64,000 nucleotides of DNA from Psychrobacillus sp048572895 (GTDB lineage: Bacteria; Bacillota; Bacilli; Bacillales_A; Planococcaceae), in the NCBI RefSeq assembly GCF_048572895.1, contig NZ_CP183878.1, forward strand, positions 2,976,001-3,040,000. Direction: 5' to 3'. Position 1 is the stretch's first letter. Each line of letters starts with the position of its first letter. Below, piece by piece: positions 25,053 through 33,919 of this stretch. The notes below the pieces were generated by a model, which was given only the letters and a program-made list of their open reading frames with translations, had not been told where the DNA came from and searched no databases. The position numbers were made by a program, and so were the translations under genes.

Positions 25053-26774
25053 TTATTCTTCTAAATAGTGATTCATCTTTAACGAAAAATCATCTTGAAT
25101 AGCCTTTAGTTTTTCTTTGCTTTCTGTTTCTGACCCACTAAGTACGCCGAAATAATATTTAACCTTAGGCTCTGTTCCACTTGGTCTCACACAAACCCAG
25201 GAGCCGTCCGCTAGGAAGTACTTTACAACATTAGATTTTGGCAGGAAAATTTCCTCAGCTTCTCGACCATCCGTGAATGTTCGAACTGAGTGCAAGTAAT
25301 CCTCCTGAGAAAGAACATTTATGCCCGCAATTTCTGTAATTCTATTTGCACGAAGCTGCTCAAGTAAGTTTTGAATTGCATTCGCACCACTTACACCTTT
25401 TTTCGTAACAGACTGAAGTCCTTCTAAATAGAAGCCATGTCTTTCATATAACTGAGATAATACATCGAGTAATGTCAGACCTTGTTTTTTATAATAAGCA
25501 GCAGCTTCCACAATAGCTAGCACGCTTTGTATCGCATCTTTATCGCGTGCAAAGTCTTTTATCAAATAACCATAGCTTTCCTCATAGCCAAATAAAAACT
25601 CAAACTCATTGGTCTCTTCGTATTGCTTAATCTTTTCACCGATAAATTTGAAGCCTGTTAATACGTCTTCTGTGCTTACACCGTAATATTCGGCGATTAC
25701 TCGTCCTAAATCAGAGGTAACTATCGTTTTAAAAACACGCCCATTTGCCGGTATATTCCCTTTCGCTTTACGCTGTGACAATAAGTATTCGATTAGTATA
25801 GCCCCGGTTTGATTGCCAGTTAAAAGTTCGTATTTAGTAGCGGTTTTAACAGCAATACCTACACGGTCCCCATCTGGATCGACAGCTATTAATATATCTC
25901 CATCATTTTTTTCTCCATATTGAATAGCGTATTCAAAAGCACTTTGTTCTTCTGGATTTGGAGATACTACTGTCGGGAAATTTCCGTCTGGCTCCATTTG
26001 CTCCTCAACATAGTCAATAAGCGTATAGCCAACTTCACTTAATATTCTTTTAACAGTTTTTCCAGATGCTCCGTGTAAAGGTGTGAATACCACCTTCAAA
26101 TCAGTGAAAGATGCTAATCCATCGTTTTCTTGCACTGTTTTTAAGGCATCCATATATGCTTGATCCATTTGCTCATCTAATTGAACCACTAATTGTTTAT
26201 CTGGATTTCGTTGATCGATATGGAGTGCATCTCCCGCATCATTCACATGTTGAATAACAACCTCAGCATCCTCTAGGTTTAACTGAGCTCCATCCTCTCC
26301 ATAAACCTTGTATCCGTTATATTCAGGTGGATTATGACTTGCAGTAATGACTATTCCCATAAATGCATGCAAATATCTTACGGAAAATGAAAGCTGAGGG
26401 GTAGTTCTCGGCTCCATATATAGATAAGCTTTTATACCATTAGAGGCTAGGGTACTCGCTGCTTCACGCGCAAACTCCGGAGAATATCTGCGACTATCAT
26501 AAGCAATAACGACTCCACGCTCCATTGCTTCTGCTCCAGCCCCTTTAATGTAAGAGGCAAGTCCAGTGGTCGCTTTACGAACCGTATACGTATTTATACG
26601 ATTCGTGCCAGCACCGATCTCTCCTCGCATCCCACCAGTTCCAAATTCTAAATCACGGTAAAAAGCATCTTCTATTTTTTTTTCATCCTTTGCTAGAAGT
26701 TGAAGATCCTCTTTCCAATTGGACTCAAGCTCTGAGAAGTTATTCCATTGGTCAAAAAGTTGTCTATATCGCAT
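25053..26774 (-). CDS. pgcA: Alpha-phosphoglucomutase / phospho-sugar mutase
   Basis: Cytoplasmic enzyme of 573 aa interconverting glucose-6-phosphate and glucose-1-phosphate, which feeds UDP-glucose for glycolipid and teichoic-acid glucosylation. The active-site serine loop is TASHNPPEYNGYK, the metal loop is DPDGDRVG, and the C-terminal phosphate-binding loop is RPSGTEPKVKYY. The length matches B. subtilis PgcA (YhxB). The GAGAGGGG ribosome site is 11 nt from the ATG. It lies 21 bp after yhcX, so the two may be cotranscribed. Confidence 0.93.
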   Translation of the reverse strand: MRYRQLFDQWNNFSELESNWKEDLQLLAKDEKKIEDAFYRDLEFGTGGMRGEIGAGTNRINTYTVRKATTGLASYIKGAGAEAMERGVVIAYDSRRYSPEFAREAASTLASNGIKAYLYMEPRTTPQLSFSVRYLHAFMGIVITASHNPPEYNGYKVYGEDGAQLNLEDAEVVIQHVNDAGDALHIDQRNPDKQLVVQLDEQMDQAYMDALKTVQENDGLASFTDLKVVFTPLHGASGKTVKRILSEVGYTLIDYVEEQMEPDGNFPTVVSPNPEEQSAFEYAIQYGEKNDGDILIAVDPDGDRVGIAVKTATKYELLTGNQTGAILIEYLLSQRKAKGNIPANGRVFKTIVTSDLGRVIAEYYGVSTEDVLTGFKFIGEKIKQYEETNEFEFLFGYEESYGYLIKDFARDKDAIQSVLAIVEAAAYYKKQGLTLLDVLSQLYERHGFYLEGLQSVTKKGVSGANAIQNLLEQLRANRITEIAGINVLSQEDYLHSVRTFTDGREAEEIFLPKSNVVKYFLADGSWVCVRPSGTEPKVKYYFGVLSGSETESKEKLKAIQDDFSLKMNHYLEE

Positions 26775-26795
26775 AGGCTTGTTAACCCCTCTCCA

Positions 26796-28337
26796 TCATT
26801 TTTTATAATCAACACTGTATATATCATGACGTCTATCTTTTAATTGTTTAACCGTCCCATCTTGACGCTGGCGGCGTAGGATTTCTAAATCTACATCCCC
26901 TATTAATACCATTTCTACATTCGGCTCTGTTTCCCCTACAATTCCATCACGCGCAAACTCAAAGTCAGAAGGAGCGAAAATTGCGGACTGAGCATATTGA
27001 ATATCCATATTCTCTGTTTGCGGTAAGTTTCCAACTGTCCCTGAAATAACTGTATAGATTTGGTTTTCAATTGCACGTGCTTGTGCACAATAACGAACTC
27101 GTAAGTAGCCTTGACGATCCTCGGTACAAAATGGAGAGAAAATAATATTAGCACCCATATCTGTTGCAATACGGGCAAGCTCTGGAAACTCAATATCATA
27201 GCAAATTTGAATCGCAATTTTACCGCAATCTGTATCAAAAACTTGAACGGAGTCTCCCGCACTAATCCCCCACCACTTACGTTCATTCGGTGTAATATGG
27301 ATTTTATATTGTTTATCAATTGCACCATCTCGGTGGAATAAATAAGCGATATTATATATTTCCTCATTTTCTTCTTCTACAAAGTGAGAGCCAGCAATGA
27401 TATTAATATTATAACGGATCGATAAATCTGCAAATAACTCCATATATTGTGGAGTATACTCCGTCAATTTACGGACCGCTTGGCTTGGGGATGGTTCATT
27501 CAAGAATGACATTAGCTGTGTTGTAAATATTTCCGGAAACACTACAAAATCAGATTGCGCATCGGAAGCTACATCAACAAAATACTCACATTGGTTAGCA
27601 AACTCTTCAAAAGAATTAATTTTACGCATCATATATTGCACTGCACATATTCTTACAGGATAGCTCGTTTTGAAATGACGTTTAGATAGTGGGATATAAT
27701 CAATATTATTCCACTCCATCAATGTGGCATATTTCGCAGATGCTTTATCATCCGGTAGATAGTTAGGATTAATACGCATTAATGTAAAGCCATTCATTAA
27801 TTGGAATGTTAAAACTGGATCATATATTTTATGGCGAGAAACTGACGTCACGTATTCCCGTGGAGACATTTCGTCTGTAAATTTATGATAGTTTGGAATA
27901 CGACCTCCAATAATAATTGATTTTAAATTGAATTGTCTTGCTATATCTTTTCTTCCTTCATATAAACGTTGTCCAACCTTCATTCTTCTAAATTCAGGAT
28001 GCACCATAACCTCAATACCGTACAAATTATATCCATCTGGATTATGGTTAGTGATATATCCTTCATCCGTCACATCCGACCAAGAATGGCGGTCATCATA
28101 CTCATCAAAATTGATAATAAGACTTGAACAGGAACCAATTACTTTTCCATCCAACTCAGCAACTAGCTGGCCTTCTGGGAAAATAGTTAAATGGCTGCGT
28201 AAATGAGCTACTTTCCATGGGTCCATCCCCGGAAAACATAAGCGCTGAATTTCTAAAATTGGCTCTATATCAGAAAAAGACATTTGTCTTATAATCATAC
28301 TTTGTTCAAATGGAGATAAATCAAACTCTTCAGTCAT
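26796..28337 (-). CDS. yhcX: GNAT acetyltransferase / carbon-nitrogen hydrolase fusion (YhcX)
   Basis: Fusion of 513 aa, the same length as B. subtilis YhcX. Residues about 14-215 are a GNAT domain (IEVMVHPEFRRMKVGQRLYEG, the acetyl-CoA loop). Residues about 228-510 are a nitrilase-superfamily domain with the catalytic triad visible: Glu in VVFPEIF, Lys in YKIHITPNE and Cys in IQICYDIEFPE. GAGGAG precedes the ATG. Members are called amidohydrolases, but the substrate is not established. Confidence 0.92.
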   Translation of the reverse strand: MTEEFDLSPFEQSMIIRQMSFSDIEPILEIQRLCFPGMDPWKVAHLRSHLTIFPEGQLVAELDGKVIGSCSSLIINFDEYDDRHSWSDVTDEGYITNHNPDGYNLYGIEVMVHPEFRRMKVGQRLYEGRKDIARQFNLKSIIIGGRIPNYHKFTDEMSPREYVTSVSRHKIYDPVLTFQLMNGFTLMRINPNYLPDDKASAKYATLMEWNNIDYIPLSKRHFKTSYPVRICAVQYMMRKINSFEEFANQCEYFVDVASDAQSDFVVFPEIFTTQLMSFLNEPSPSQAVRKLTEYTPQYMELFADLSIRYNINIIAGSHFVEEENEEIYNIAYLFHRDGAIDKQYKIHITPNERKWWGISAGDSVQVFDTDCGKIAIQICYDIEFPELARIATDMGANIIFSPFCTEDRQGYLRVRYCAQARAIENQIYTVISGTVGNLPQTENMDIQYAQSAIFAPSDFEFARDGIVGETEPNVEMVLIGDVDLEILRRQRQDGTVKQLKDRRHDIYSVDYKK

Positions 28338-28407
28338 TTTCTCAACTCCTCTTTTAGTAAGTAACTTTCATTATATATCTCTTTTCTCTTTAGATAAAGT
28401 GAACACT

Positions 28408-28670
28408 CAATTAGCGGGGTTTTTATCCCTCGCTGATTGAAAATAGAACTCAGGCAACTAACGCCGCGTCGTGCGGCAAAGCCTGAGTGACCAGCATCCT
28501 GTTGGCCCGGAGGCTCGCAGGAAATGCAAGTCACCTAGATGAAGCCACAAGACATGGCGCTTTTCGTCTAGGTTTTACGTCGGGCGTTTCGGACAGTCGA
28601 TTTCCCGCTTACGTTTTTTTACTTAGGTCAAGTCTTAAAGTGGGAGACATACTGTCCGTTAATGCGGGAT
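28408..28670 (+). repeat. Family-2 composite repeat, copy 1
   Basis: About 260 bp, similar to 33920-34118. It opens with a hairpin CAATTAGCGGGG / CCCTCGCTGATTG, then the two-hairpin cassette (28449-28505, reverse orientation), then an extra insert of about 65 bp carrying the hairpin CCTAGATGA ... TCGTCTAGG, then a long outer stem GGACAGT ... ACTGTCC and the end GTTAATGCGGGAT. Short reading frames inside are not considered genes. Confidence 0.8.
28449..28505 (-). repeat. Two-hairpin cassette in family-2 copy 1
   Basis: Minus-strand CCAACAGGATGCTGG, then CTCAGGC-TTT-GCCGC-ACGAC-GCGGC-GTTAGTT-GCCTGAG. All arms are perfectly paired. Related to 2945-3002, 33963-34018 and 34656-34712. Confidence 0.8.
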
Positions 28671-28741
28671 AAAATATTTTACATGTAATTAAAGAAGCAT
28701 TATACTTTAATTTGAGTTCAAAGTAATTTAAAGGAGTTCCT

Positions 28742-29167
28742 ATGACAAAAAAAATAGAAAATCTACTATTATTTATGTGGACCGTTGCTTTAACTGCAAC
28801 GTTAGGTTCCCTCTATTTTTCAGAGATAAGAGGATACGAACCCTGTGATCTTTGTTGGTACCAACGTATACTTATGTATCCACTTGTACTAATATTGGGA
28901 ATTGCATACGTTCAAAAAAATCCGAAAATCGCAGTAACCTCACTTGTATTCTCTGTGATTGGTGGATGTATTTCTGCCTATCATTATAGCATTCAAAAGC
29001 TGACTTTTATGCAAGAATCGGCACCGGCTTGCGGAAGAGTTGCTTGTACAGGAGAATATATTAATTATGCAGGATTTATCACAATCCCATTTTTAGCTCT
29101 TATTGCATTTATTTTAATCGGAATTACAAGTGTTATAGTATGGAGAGATATCAAGGAGGAAAAATAA
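28742..29167 (+). CDS. bdbC: Thiol-disulfide oxidoreductase BdbC (DsbB family)
   Basis: Membrane protein of 141 aa with four hydrophobic segments and two redox cysteine pairs: CDLC in the first loop and CGRVAC in the second. It passes electrons from a thioredoxin-like partner to quinone during disulfide formation in exported proteins. AAAGGAG precedes the ATG. It is followed after 1 bp by a membrane-anchored thioredoxin-like gene, the expected partner. Confidence 0.93.
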   Translation: MTKKIENLLLFMWTVALTATLGSLYFSEIRGYEPCDLCWYQRILMYPLVLILGIAYVQKNPKIAVTSLVFSVIGGCISAYHYSIQKLTFMQESAPACGRVACTGEYINYAGFITIPFLALIAFILIGITSVIVWRDIKEEK

Positions 29168-29168
29168 C

Positions 29169-29639
29169 TTGAAGAAACTACTCGTATTTGGTGGTATTAT
29201 CATTGCAGTCTTTGTACTAATCTTTGTGTTAAACACTCAGAAAAACAAAGACGCATTAGCTGATAATCCATACGATACCAAAAATTTAAGACAATCTACT
29301 ATCGATCTAATTGATGACCCAAACTATCAGAACATTATTTTACCAGAAGATTTGGAAAAAAAGATTGCTACTGGAGAACCTGTTACAGCTTATTTCTTCA
29401 GCCCAGAATGTGTACATTGTCAAGACATGACACCTCGTTTATCTCCACTTGCTAAAGAAAATGACATTGAAATTGTCAAATATAATGTACTCGAGTATGA
29501 ACAAGGCTGGGATGACTATCTTATCCAAGCAACACCAACAATGATCTACTTTGAAGATGGCAAAGAAGTTGTAAGAGTTGAAGGCGCTATTTCTAATGAT
29601 CAGATTCAAGGATTCTTTGATGAGGTTGTTCTAAAATAA
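29169..29639 (+). CDS. Membrane-anchored thioredoxin-like protein (BdbA/BdbD-type partner)
   Basis: Protein of 156 aa with an N-terminal membrane anchor (LLVFGGIIIAVFVLIFVL) and an extracytoplasmic thioredoxin fold with active site CVHC, followed by the cis-Pro loop QATPTMIYF. It starts with a TTG one base after bdbC stops; the ribosome site lies inside bdbC (AAGGAGG). It probably oxidises substrate proteins and is reoxidised by BdbC. Confidence 0.85.
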   Translation: MKKLLVFGGIIIAVFVLIFVLNTQKNKDALADNPYDTKNLRQSTIDLIDDPNYQNIILPEDLEKKIATGEPVTAYFFSPECVHCQDMTPRLSPLAKENDIEIVKYNVLEYEQGWDDYLIQATPTMIYFEDGKEVVRVEGAISNDQIQGFFDEVVLK

Positions 29640-29641
29640 AC

Positions 29642-29675
29642 AAAAGGGTCATGTCGAGTAGACAGGCCCTTTTTT
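29642..29675 (+). terminator. Terminator after the bdbC operon
   Basis: AAAGGGTCATGTC / GACAGGCCCTTT stem followed by a T run. Confidence 0.75.
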
Positions 29676-29694
29676 TAAAGGAGTAGGAAAATAA

Positions 29695-30546
29695 ATGATT
29701 CATACATTAACGTATACCGTACAAGAAGATGGTTTAACTATCGATAAACTTTTTCAAGAAAAATGGAAGCTAGGCAAAAAGTTAATACATGAGCTACGCA
29801 TGCAAAAAGCGGTTAGCAATACGAGCGGAGAACTTCTACAATGGAAGCTCCCTAACAAAAAGGGGGATGTACTTGTCATTAAATGGGAAGGAGAATCCTC
29901 TAACTATCTACTTTCCGATCAAATCCCTCTGTATGTGGCCTATGAGGATGAGTATTTACTGATCGCTTCGAAGCCACGTGGTGTCTCGACGCATCCCAAT
30001 GAAGATGGTCAAAATCATACCTTTATGAACACTGTAACAAATTATTTACAAGGTAAAGGTCATCATTACGGTGAACATGTACATCGCATCGATGAAGGCA
30101 CGAAAGGTTTAATCGTCATTGCAAAAAATCCACTTGTCAAAGGTATGCTTGACCGTATGTTGGAAAATAAAACAATCGTCCGTACCTACGAGGCAATTGT
30201 AGAAGGACAAGTAAAAAATCAGCACGGCACCATTCGAGCTGCTATTGGAAATGACCGACATCACCCCACTAGAAAAAGAGTTTCACCATCCGGTCAAAAC
30301 GCGATTACTCATTATGAAGTTGCCGGAAAACATGAACAGTTCACTAAAATACATGCGATTTTAGAAACTGGGCGTACCCATCAAATTCGTGTTCATTTAG
30401 CTCACCTTGGCCATCCAATTGTAGGAGACGAACTATACGGTGCTAAAAAAACAACTACAAAAATTTATGAGCTACATGCTTTTAAAGTTCAATTTAATCA
30501 CCCAATAACAGGTGAAGTACTTGTTGTAGAAGATAAGAGATCATAG
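29695..30546 (+). CDS. RluA-family RNA pseudouridine synthase
   Basis: Enzyme of 283 aa that isomerises uridine in rRNA or tRNA. The catalytic motif is HRIDEGTKGLIVIAK (Asp nucleophile), and the family segment GRTHQIRVHLAHLGHPIVGDELYG is present. A short S4-like N-terminal region precedes it. AAAGGAG lies upstream of the ATG. It stands alone between terminators. Target site unknown. Confidence 0.92.
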   Translation: MIHTLTYTVQEDGLTIDKLFQEKWKLGKKLIHELRMQKAVSNTSGELLQWKLPNKKGDVLVIKWEGESSNYLLSDQIPLYVAYEDEYLLIASKPRGVSTHPNEDGQNHTFMNTVTNYLQGKGHHYGEHVHRIDEGTKGLIVIAKNPLVKGMLDRMLENKTIVRTYEAIVEGQVKNQHGTIRAAIGNDRHHPTRKRVSPSGQNAITHYEVAGKHEQFTKIHAILETGRTHQIRVHLAHLGHPIVGDELYGAKKTTTKIYELHAFKVQFNHPITGEVLVVEDKRS

Positions 30547-30564
30547 GTCAGAAGGCTAGCGAAA

Positions 30565-30654
30565 GTTGCGCAAAAACATTTCAATGTTGCGTATAATCAG
30601 TGGAATGTTGCGCAAATGCTTCTTAACGTTGCGAGTATACTCTTCAATGTTGCG
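30565..30654 (+). repeat. 21-bp-period repeat, GTTGCG anchor
   Basis: GTTGCG occurs at 30565, 30586, 30607, 30628 and 30649, exactly 21 bp apart each time, usually preceded by AAT/AAC. The 15 bp between anchors vary. It lies between two convergent genes, just before a bidirectional terminator. Confidence 0.85.
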
Positions 30655-30660
30655 TAAACG

Positions 30661-30701
30661 AAAAAGCAGATGAGAAGTTTTACATTTCTCATCTGCTTTT
30701 T
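30661..30701. terminator. Bidirectional terminator
   Basis: AAAAAGCAGATGAGAA / TTTCTCATCTGCTTTTT, 16-bp stem between the convergent pseudouridine synthase and Nudix genes. Confidence 0.85.
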
Positions 30702-30706
30702 GAATA

Positions 30707-31189
30707 TTACATATCCTTATTCAATTTCACTTCAAACTGAGGGTTCGTCACATATTCCATATATTTTATCGTACCATTAAAGCTTTCATAAGCCTCATAT
30801 CGTGCTCTAATTGCAGCAGCAGTGATGAATTCTAATACTCTTTCCTTCTGAACCCAGCAACTTTCAGAAGTTTCCTCGGATGTACTTAAAACTCCACCTA
30901 TAGGTTTACATACAAAATCGAACATTACTTTTGTAGGTACATCCGTAACTTCGTCATACCATTTATAAATCCCTGTATTTGAATAAGTTCCTATTAAATG
31001 ACCTACCTCAATATCAATTCCACTTTCTTCCTTAACTTCACGAACTAACGCATCTATTAGGTTTTCTCCTACCTCAACTTGTCCACCAGGATAGACCCAT
31101 CCTCCATGCTGCGTTCTTACTAATAGAATTTCCCCTTGCTCATTTTCAACAATTCCTCCAACAGCAACAATATGCGTAGGCATAATCAT
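30707..31189 (-). CDS. Nudix hydrolase
   Basis: Small cytoplasmic pyrophosphohydrolase of 160 aa. The complete Nudix box GX5EX7REVKEESGI lies at about residues 36-58 (GGQVEVGENLIDAL...). It begins 1 bp after the stop of the small membrane protein gene upstream, so it is cotranscribed. The nucleoside-diphosphate substrate cannot be told. Confidence 0.88.
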   Translation of the reverse strand: MIMPTHIVAVGGIVENEQGEILLVRTQHGGWVYPGGQVEVGENLIDALVREVKEESGIDIEVGHLIGTYSNTGIYKWYDEVTDVPTKVMFDFVCKPIGGVLSTSEETSESCWVQKERVLEFITAAAIRARYEAYESFNGTIKYMEYVTNPQFEVKLNKDM

Positions 31190-31190
31190 T

Positions 31191-31418
31191 CTACTTCCCC
31201 CCCTTATTATCTTTACTCAATCTTTTATAAATAAAAGCCCAAATTGTAAAGATTGCCAATATAAGAGTACCTACCATTTGTACAACTTGATGATATTCAA
31301 AGGGTAGAATAATAAACAAAATAATAGAAGCAATTATAGTCGGCAACATCACATAAAACCACATACGAACAATCGGATTGCGAAAACTGACTTCAAAACG
31401 ATCATGGTCAACCATCAT
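31191..31418 (-). CDS. Small two-helix membrane protein, unknown
   Basis: 75-aa protein with two hydrophobic segments (about residues 19-40 and 45-65) and a short basic tail. GGGAGG precedes the ATG, which overlaps the preceding gene by 4 nt. No family was recognised. It sits in a run of short minus-strand genes mixing membrane proteins and Nudix enzymes. Confidence 0.65.
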   Translation of the reverse strand: MMVDHDRFEVSFRNPIVRMWFYVMLPTIIASIILFIILPFEYHQVVQMVGTLILAIFTIWAFIYKRLSKDNKGGK

Positions 31419-31762
31419 AATTCCTCCCTTGAGGCATGTCTCTCATATTTATTCCATTTATTAAAGTTATAGAAAAATTGGATAGTTTCTCCAATAATGC
31501 AGGTACTGATGATTATAATGATTACATCATTGGACCATAATGAGTATTGGTGTATAAAAAAGAAACATATGATATAAATTGGAAGTGACCATAGTGTTCG
31601 AAGCATTCTTCTTCTATAGCTCAACTTAATGTAGGGAAATGCAAATCCTTTGTCAGTCTTAGGTTCATTCTTATAAAGTATCCAAAGAACAAAATTAATA
31701 ACGATACTCACACCACCAATTACACAAAAAATCAATAGCGATGAACTAGAAATAATGATCAC
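31415..31762 (-). CDS. Small membrane protein, possibly DUF4181
   Basis: 115-aa protein with an N-terminal membrane segment, an arginine-rich middle (FPYIKLSYRRRMLRTLWS) and two further hydrophobic segments. The middle motif recalls DUF4181 proteins, but this is from memory and weak. Overlaps the next gene by ATGA. Function unknown. Confidence 0.6.
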   Translation of the reverse strand: MIIISSSSLLIFCVIGGVSIVINFVLWILYKNEPKTDKGFAFPYIKLSYRRRMLRTLWSLPIYIICFFFIHQYSLWSNDVIIIIISTCIIGETIQFFYNFNKWNKYERHASREEL

Positions 31763-31799
31763 TCCTCTAAGTTATTTCACATGGAAACTAAAACCCTTT

Positions 31800-32348
31800 T
31801 CAGTTTTCAGATTGAAAGACTTTTGCCATAAAGTATGCATTAGCTGTAAAAAGCTGTGTTTTTATCTCATTCGTTTTTAATAAAGAACCAAATGACTCAA
31901 AATCGATCAACTTCACATTTATCTCTTCGGTTTCATCTAAATCTTGTTCATATTCTTTAAAAGCATCAATAAGAAGATAGGTTTTAATTTTGTTATTTTG
32001 TGTTGCAGGATTTACCATGAATTCACCTAGCAAAATAGGCTTCTTATGTGAAACAAAGCCAGTTTCTTCTTTTATTTCTCTTATAATACCTTCTTCGTCT
32101 GTCTCATTACCTTCTTTTTTCCCTGCAGGAATTTCTAAGTAAATATCATTTCCAGCATGACGATATTGTTCAACAAGCACTAGTTGTTTTTCCTTTGTAA
32201 GAACAACTGCATTCACCCAATTAGAATATTCATTTACATAATAGTCATCGATAACAAATCCATTAGGGAGCTCACATCTATCTTTTCTAATATTTCCGTA
32301 AGGACTTTTATGAATATATTCTGATTTTAACATTTTCCACTGTTCCAT
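31800..32348 (-). CDS. Nudix hydrolase, ADP-ribose-pyrophosphatase-like
   Basis: 182-aa enzyme. The Nudix box is GKKEGNETDEEGIIREIKEETGF, and VVLTKEKQLVLVEQYRHAGN upstream of it is typical of ADP-ribose/nucleotide-sugar pyrophosphatases. The ATG at 32348 with AGGG 8 nt upstream is preferred over the GTG at 32357. It lies among small membrane protein genes on the same strand. Confidence 0.85.
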   Translation of the reverse strand: MEQWKMLKSEYIHKSPYGNIRKDRCELPNGFVIDDYYVNEYSNWVNAVVLTKEKQLVLVEQYRHAGNDIYLEIPAGKKEGNETDEEGIIREIKEETGFVSHKKPILLGEFMVNPATQNNKIKTYLLIDAFKEYEQDLDETEEINVKLIDFESFGSLLKTNEIKTQLFTANAYFMAKVFQSEN

Positions 32349-32366
32349 ACTTATCACCCTATTTCT

Positions 32367-32585
32367 CTATTGCATCATCGCATTAAAAAAATAAAGATTG
32401 TACAATGTAGGTATTAGCAAACTTGCTGCAAGGCAAATTACTGCTCCGAATTTAGATTGTCTAGTTAATCGATCATCACCTTGTTTTAAGTATTGGAAAA
32501 AAGTAAGTGTAAAGTAAAAGCATAGTATTATTAATACCGTGGAGATTATTCCTGCCCAATTTCCAGTTCCCATTAAATTTCCCAT
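32367..32585 (-). CDS. Small two-helix membrane protein, unknown
   Basis: 72-aa protein with two hydrophobic segments (about 11-30 and 46-66) separated by a polar stretch (LKQGDDRLTRQSKFG). AAGGGG lies 8 nt upstream of the ATG. No family recognised. Confidence 0.6.
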   Translation of the reverse strand: MGNLMGTGNWAGIISTVLIILCFYFTLTFFQYLKQGDDRLTRQSKFGAVICLAASLLIPTLYNLYFFNAMMQ

Positions 32586-32608
32586 TTATGTTGCCCCTTA
32601 TCGTTTAG

Positions 32609-32884
32609 TCACTTAAGAATAATAGCAAATAGAATATACAAAACCCCTAATCCTATTTCTCTCCCTATAATCTTCTTACTTTCCTTTTGAAGATAACTTT
32701 CTATTCCTTCTACAAATGAATTAATTGCTACAAACACGAACACTAACTTCACATAGAAAATATCGATACCGTTTAAAATGGCCATTACTAGCATTGCAAT
32801 CATCAAGCCTAGCAATAACAGCTTTAGTATTATGAATGGTGTACTACTTTTTTTCTTGTCTGTTTTTTCAAAAAATATACTCAT
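32609..32884 (-). CDS. Small membrane protein, unknown
   Basis: 91-aa protein with a lysine-rich N-terminus and three hydrophobic segments. GATGGGG precedes the ATG. First of the run of short genes ending at the Nudix hydrolase near 30.7 kb. No family recognised. Confidence 0.6.
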   Translation of the reverse strand: MSIFFEKTDKKKSSTPFIILKLLLLGLMIAMLVMAILNGIDIFYVKLVFVFVAINSFVEGIESYLQKESKKIIGREIGLGVLYILFAIILK

Positions 32885-32981
32885 TTAAATGACCCCATCT
32901 AATATGTATTAATCTATACTACTAATACGCTAAAATATGTAATAGGTTTCATTTTTGAGTAATATTTCCAATTTATATAAA

Positions 32982-33030
32982 AACACGATAGCTACCCTTC
33001 TTGGTGAGAGAAGAAATACTATCGTGTTTG
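32982..33030 (-). terminator. Terminator after the aldo/keto reductase
   Basis: AAACACGATAG / CTATCGTGTTT arms around a 27-nt loop that can fold further, followed on the minus strand by TTTTTATATA. Confidence 0.75.
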
Positions 33031-33045
33031 TTTAAGATTTATTTA

Positions 33046-33870
33046 TTAAAAACTAAAGTTGTCTGGATCTTTTCCAGTACGTTCATTTAAGTTAAGTGCA
33101 TCAATATTTTTCATATCCTCAAATGATAGCTCGAAATCATATACATCCATATTCTCTGCAATTCTAGATGGATTTACCGATTTAGGAATAACGATTAAAT
33201 CATGTTGCAAATGCCATCTAATAATTGTTTGAGCAGTTGATTTGCCATATTTTCCACTTATACGCTGAAGTGTTGGCTCTTCTAGTATATGACCTCTTGC
33301 AAGTGGGGACCACGAAGTTATTGCGATTCCTTGCTCTGCACAATATTCACGTAGATCAAACTGCGTCAGTCGTGGATGACATTCAATTTGGTTGACCATC
33401 GGTTTAACATTCGCTTTTGCAGCTATTGCTTCCAAATGATGTTGATGATGATTTGCTACTCCAGTAGCACGTATTAGCTTTTCATCATATAGTCGTTCTA
33501 TCGCGCGATATGTATCCACAAAGGTTTCTTTAATTGGCCAATGGGTTAAATATAAATCTACATAATCCATTCCTAATAATTCCAAAGATTTTTCGAATGC
33601 TCTCAGTGTTTGATCATAGCCCTGATCTGTATTCCATACCTTTGTTGTAATAAAGATGTCTTTGCGTGGAATATTTGATGCTCGTACAGCCTCTCCTACC
33701 TCTTTTTCGTTGGCATACAAACTTGCCGTATCAATATGGCGATAGCCATAATCCAGTGCTGTTGTAATTGCTTGAATAGCAATATCGGGTTCTGTCATTT
33801 TATAAACGCCTAATCCAAGTCTTGGCATCTCTACCCCATTTTCTAATTGTTTCGTTGAATGTATATTCAT
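33046..33870 (-). CDS. Aldo/keto reductase
   Basis: NADPH-dependent carbonyl reductase of about 274 aa, similar to B. subtilis YtbE/YvgN. The catalytic tetrad is visible: Asp and Tyr in HIDTASLYANE, Lys in FITTKVW and His in LTHWPI. The nucleotide-binding segment IPKSVNPSRIAEN lies near the C-terminus. The ATG at 33870, with AAAGG 9 nt upstream, is preferred over the ATG at 33879. Substrate probably methylglyoxal or other aldehydes, inferred. Confidence 0.9.
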   Translation of the reverse strand: MNIHSTKQLENGVEMPRLGLGVYKMTEPDIAIQAITTALDYGYRHIDTASLYANEKEVGEAVRASNIPRKDIFITTKVWNTDQGYDQTLRAFEKSLELLGMDYVDLYLTHWPIKETFVDTYRAIERLYDEKLIRATGVANHHQHHLEAIAAKANVKPMVNQIECHPRLTQFDLREYCAEQGIAITSWSPLARGHILEEPTLQRISGKYGKSTAQTIIRWHLQHDLIVIPKSVNPSRIAENMDVYDFELSFEDMKNIDALNLNERTGKDPDNFSF

Positions 33871-33919
33871 TTTTCTCATCCTTTCTTATGAGGAAGACGA
33901 CTGATAAAAAGTGAAACTT

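Noticed and set aside
28334..28672. Overlapping 66-aa and 61-aa reading frames
   Set aside because: Both lie in the family-2 repeat with its hairpins; no ribosome sites and no protein-like composition.
30565..30654. CRISPR-like array
   Set aside because: The period is 21 bp with only about 6 conserved bases per unit; there is no conserved 24-37 bp repeat, no unique spacers and no cas genes.
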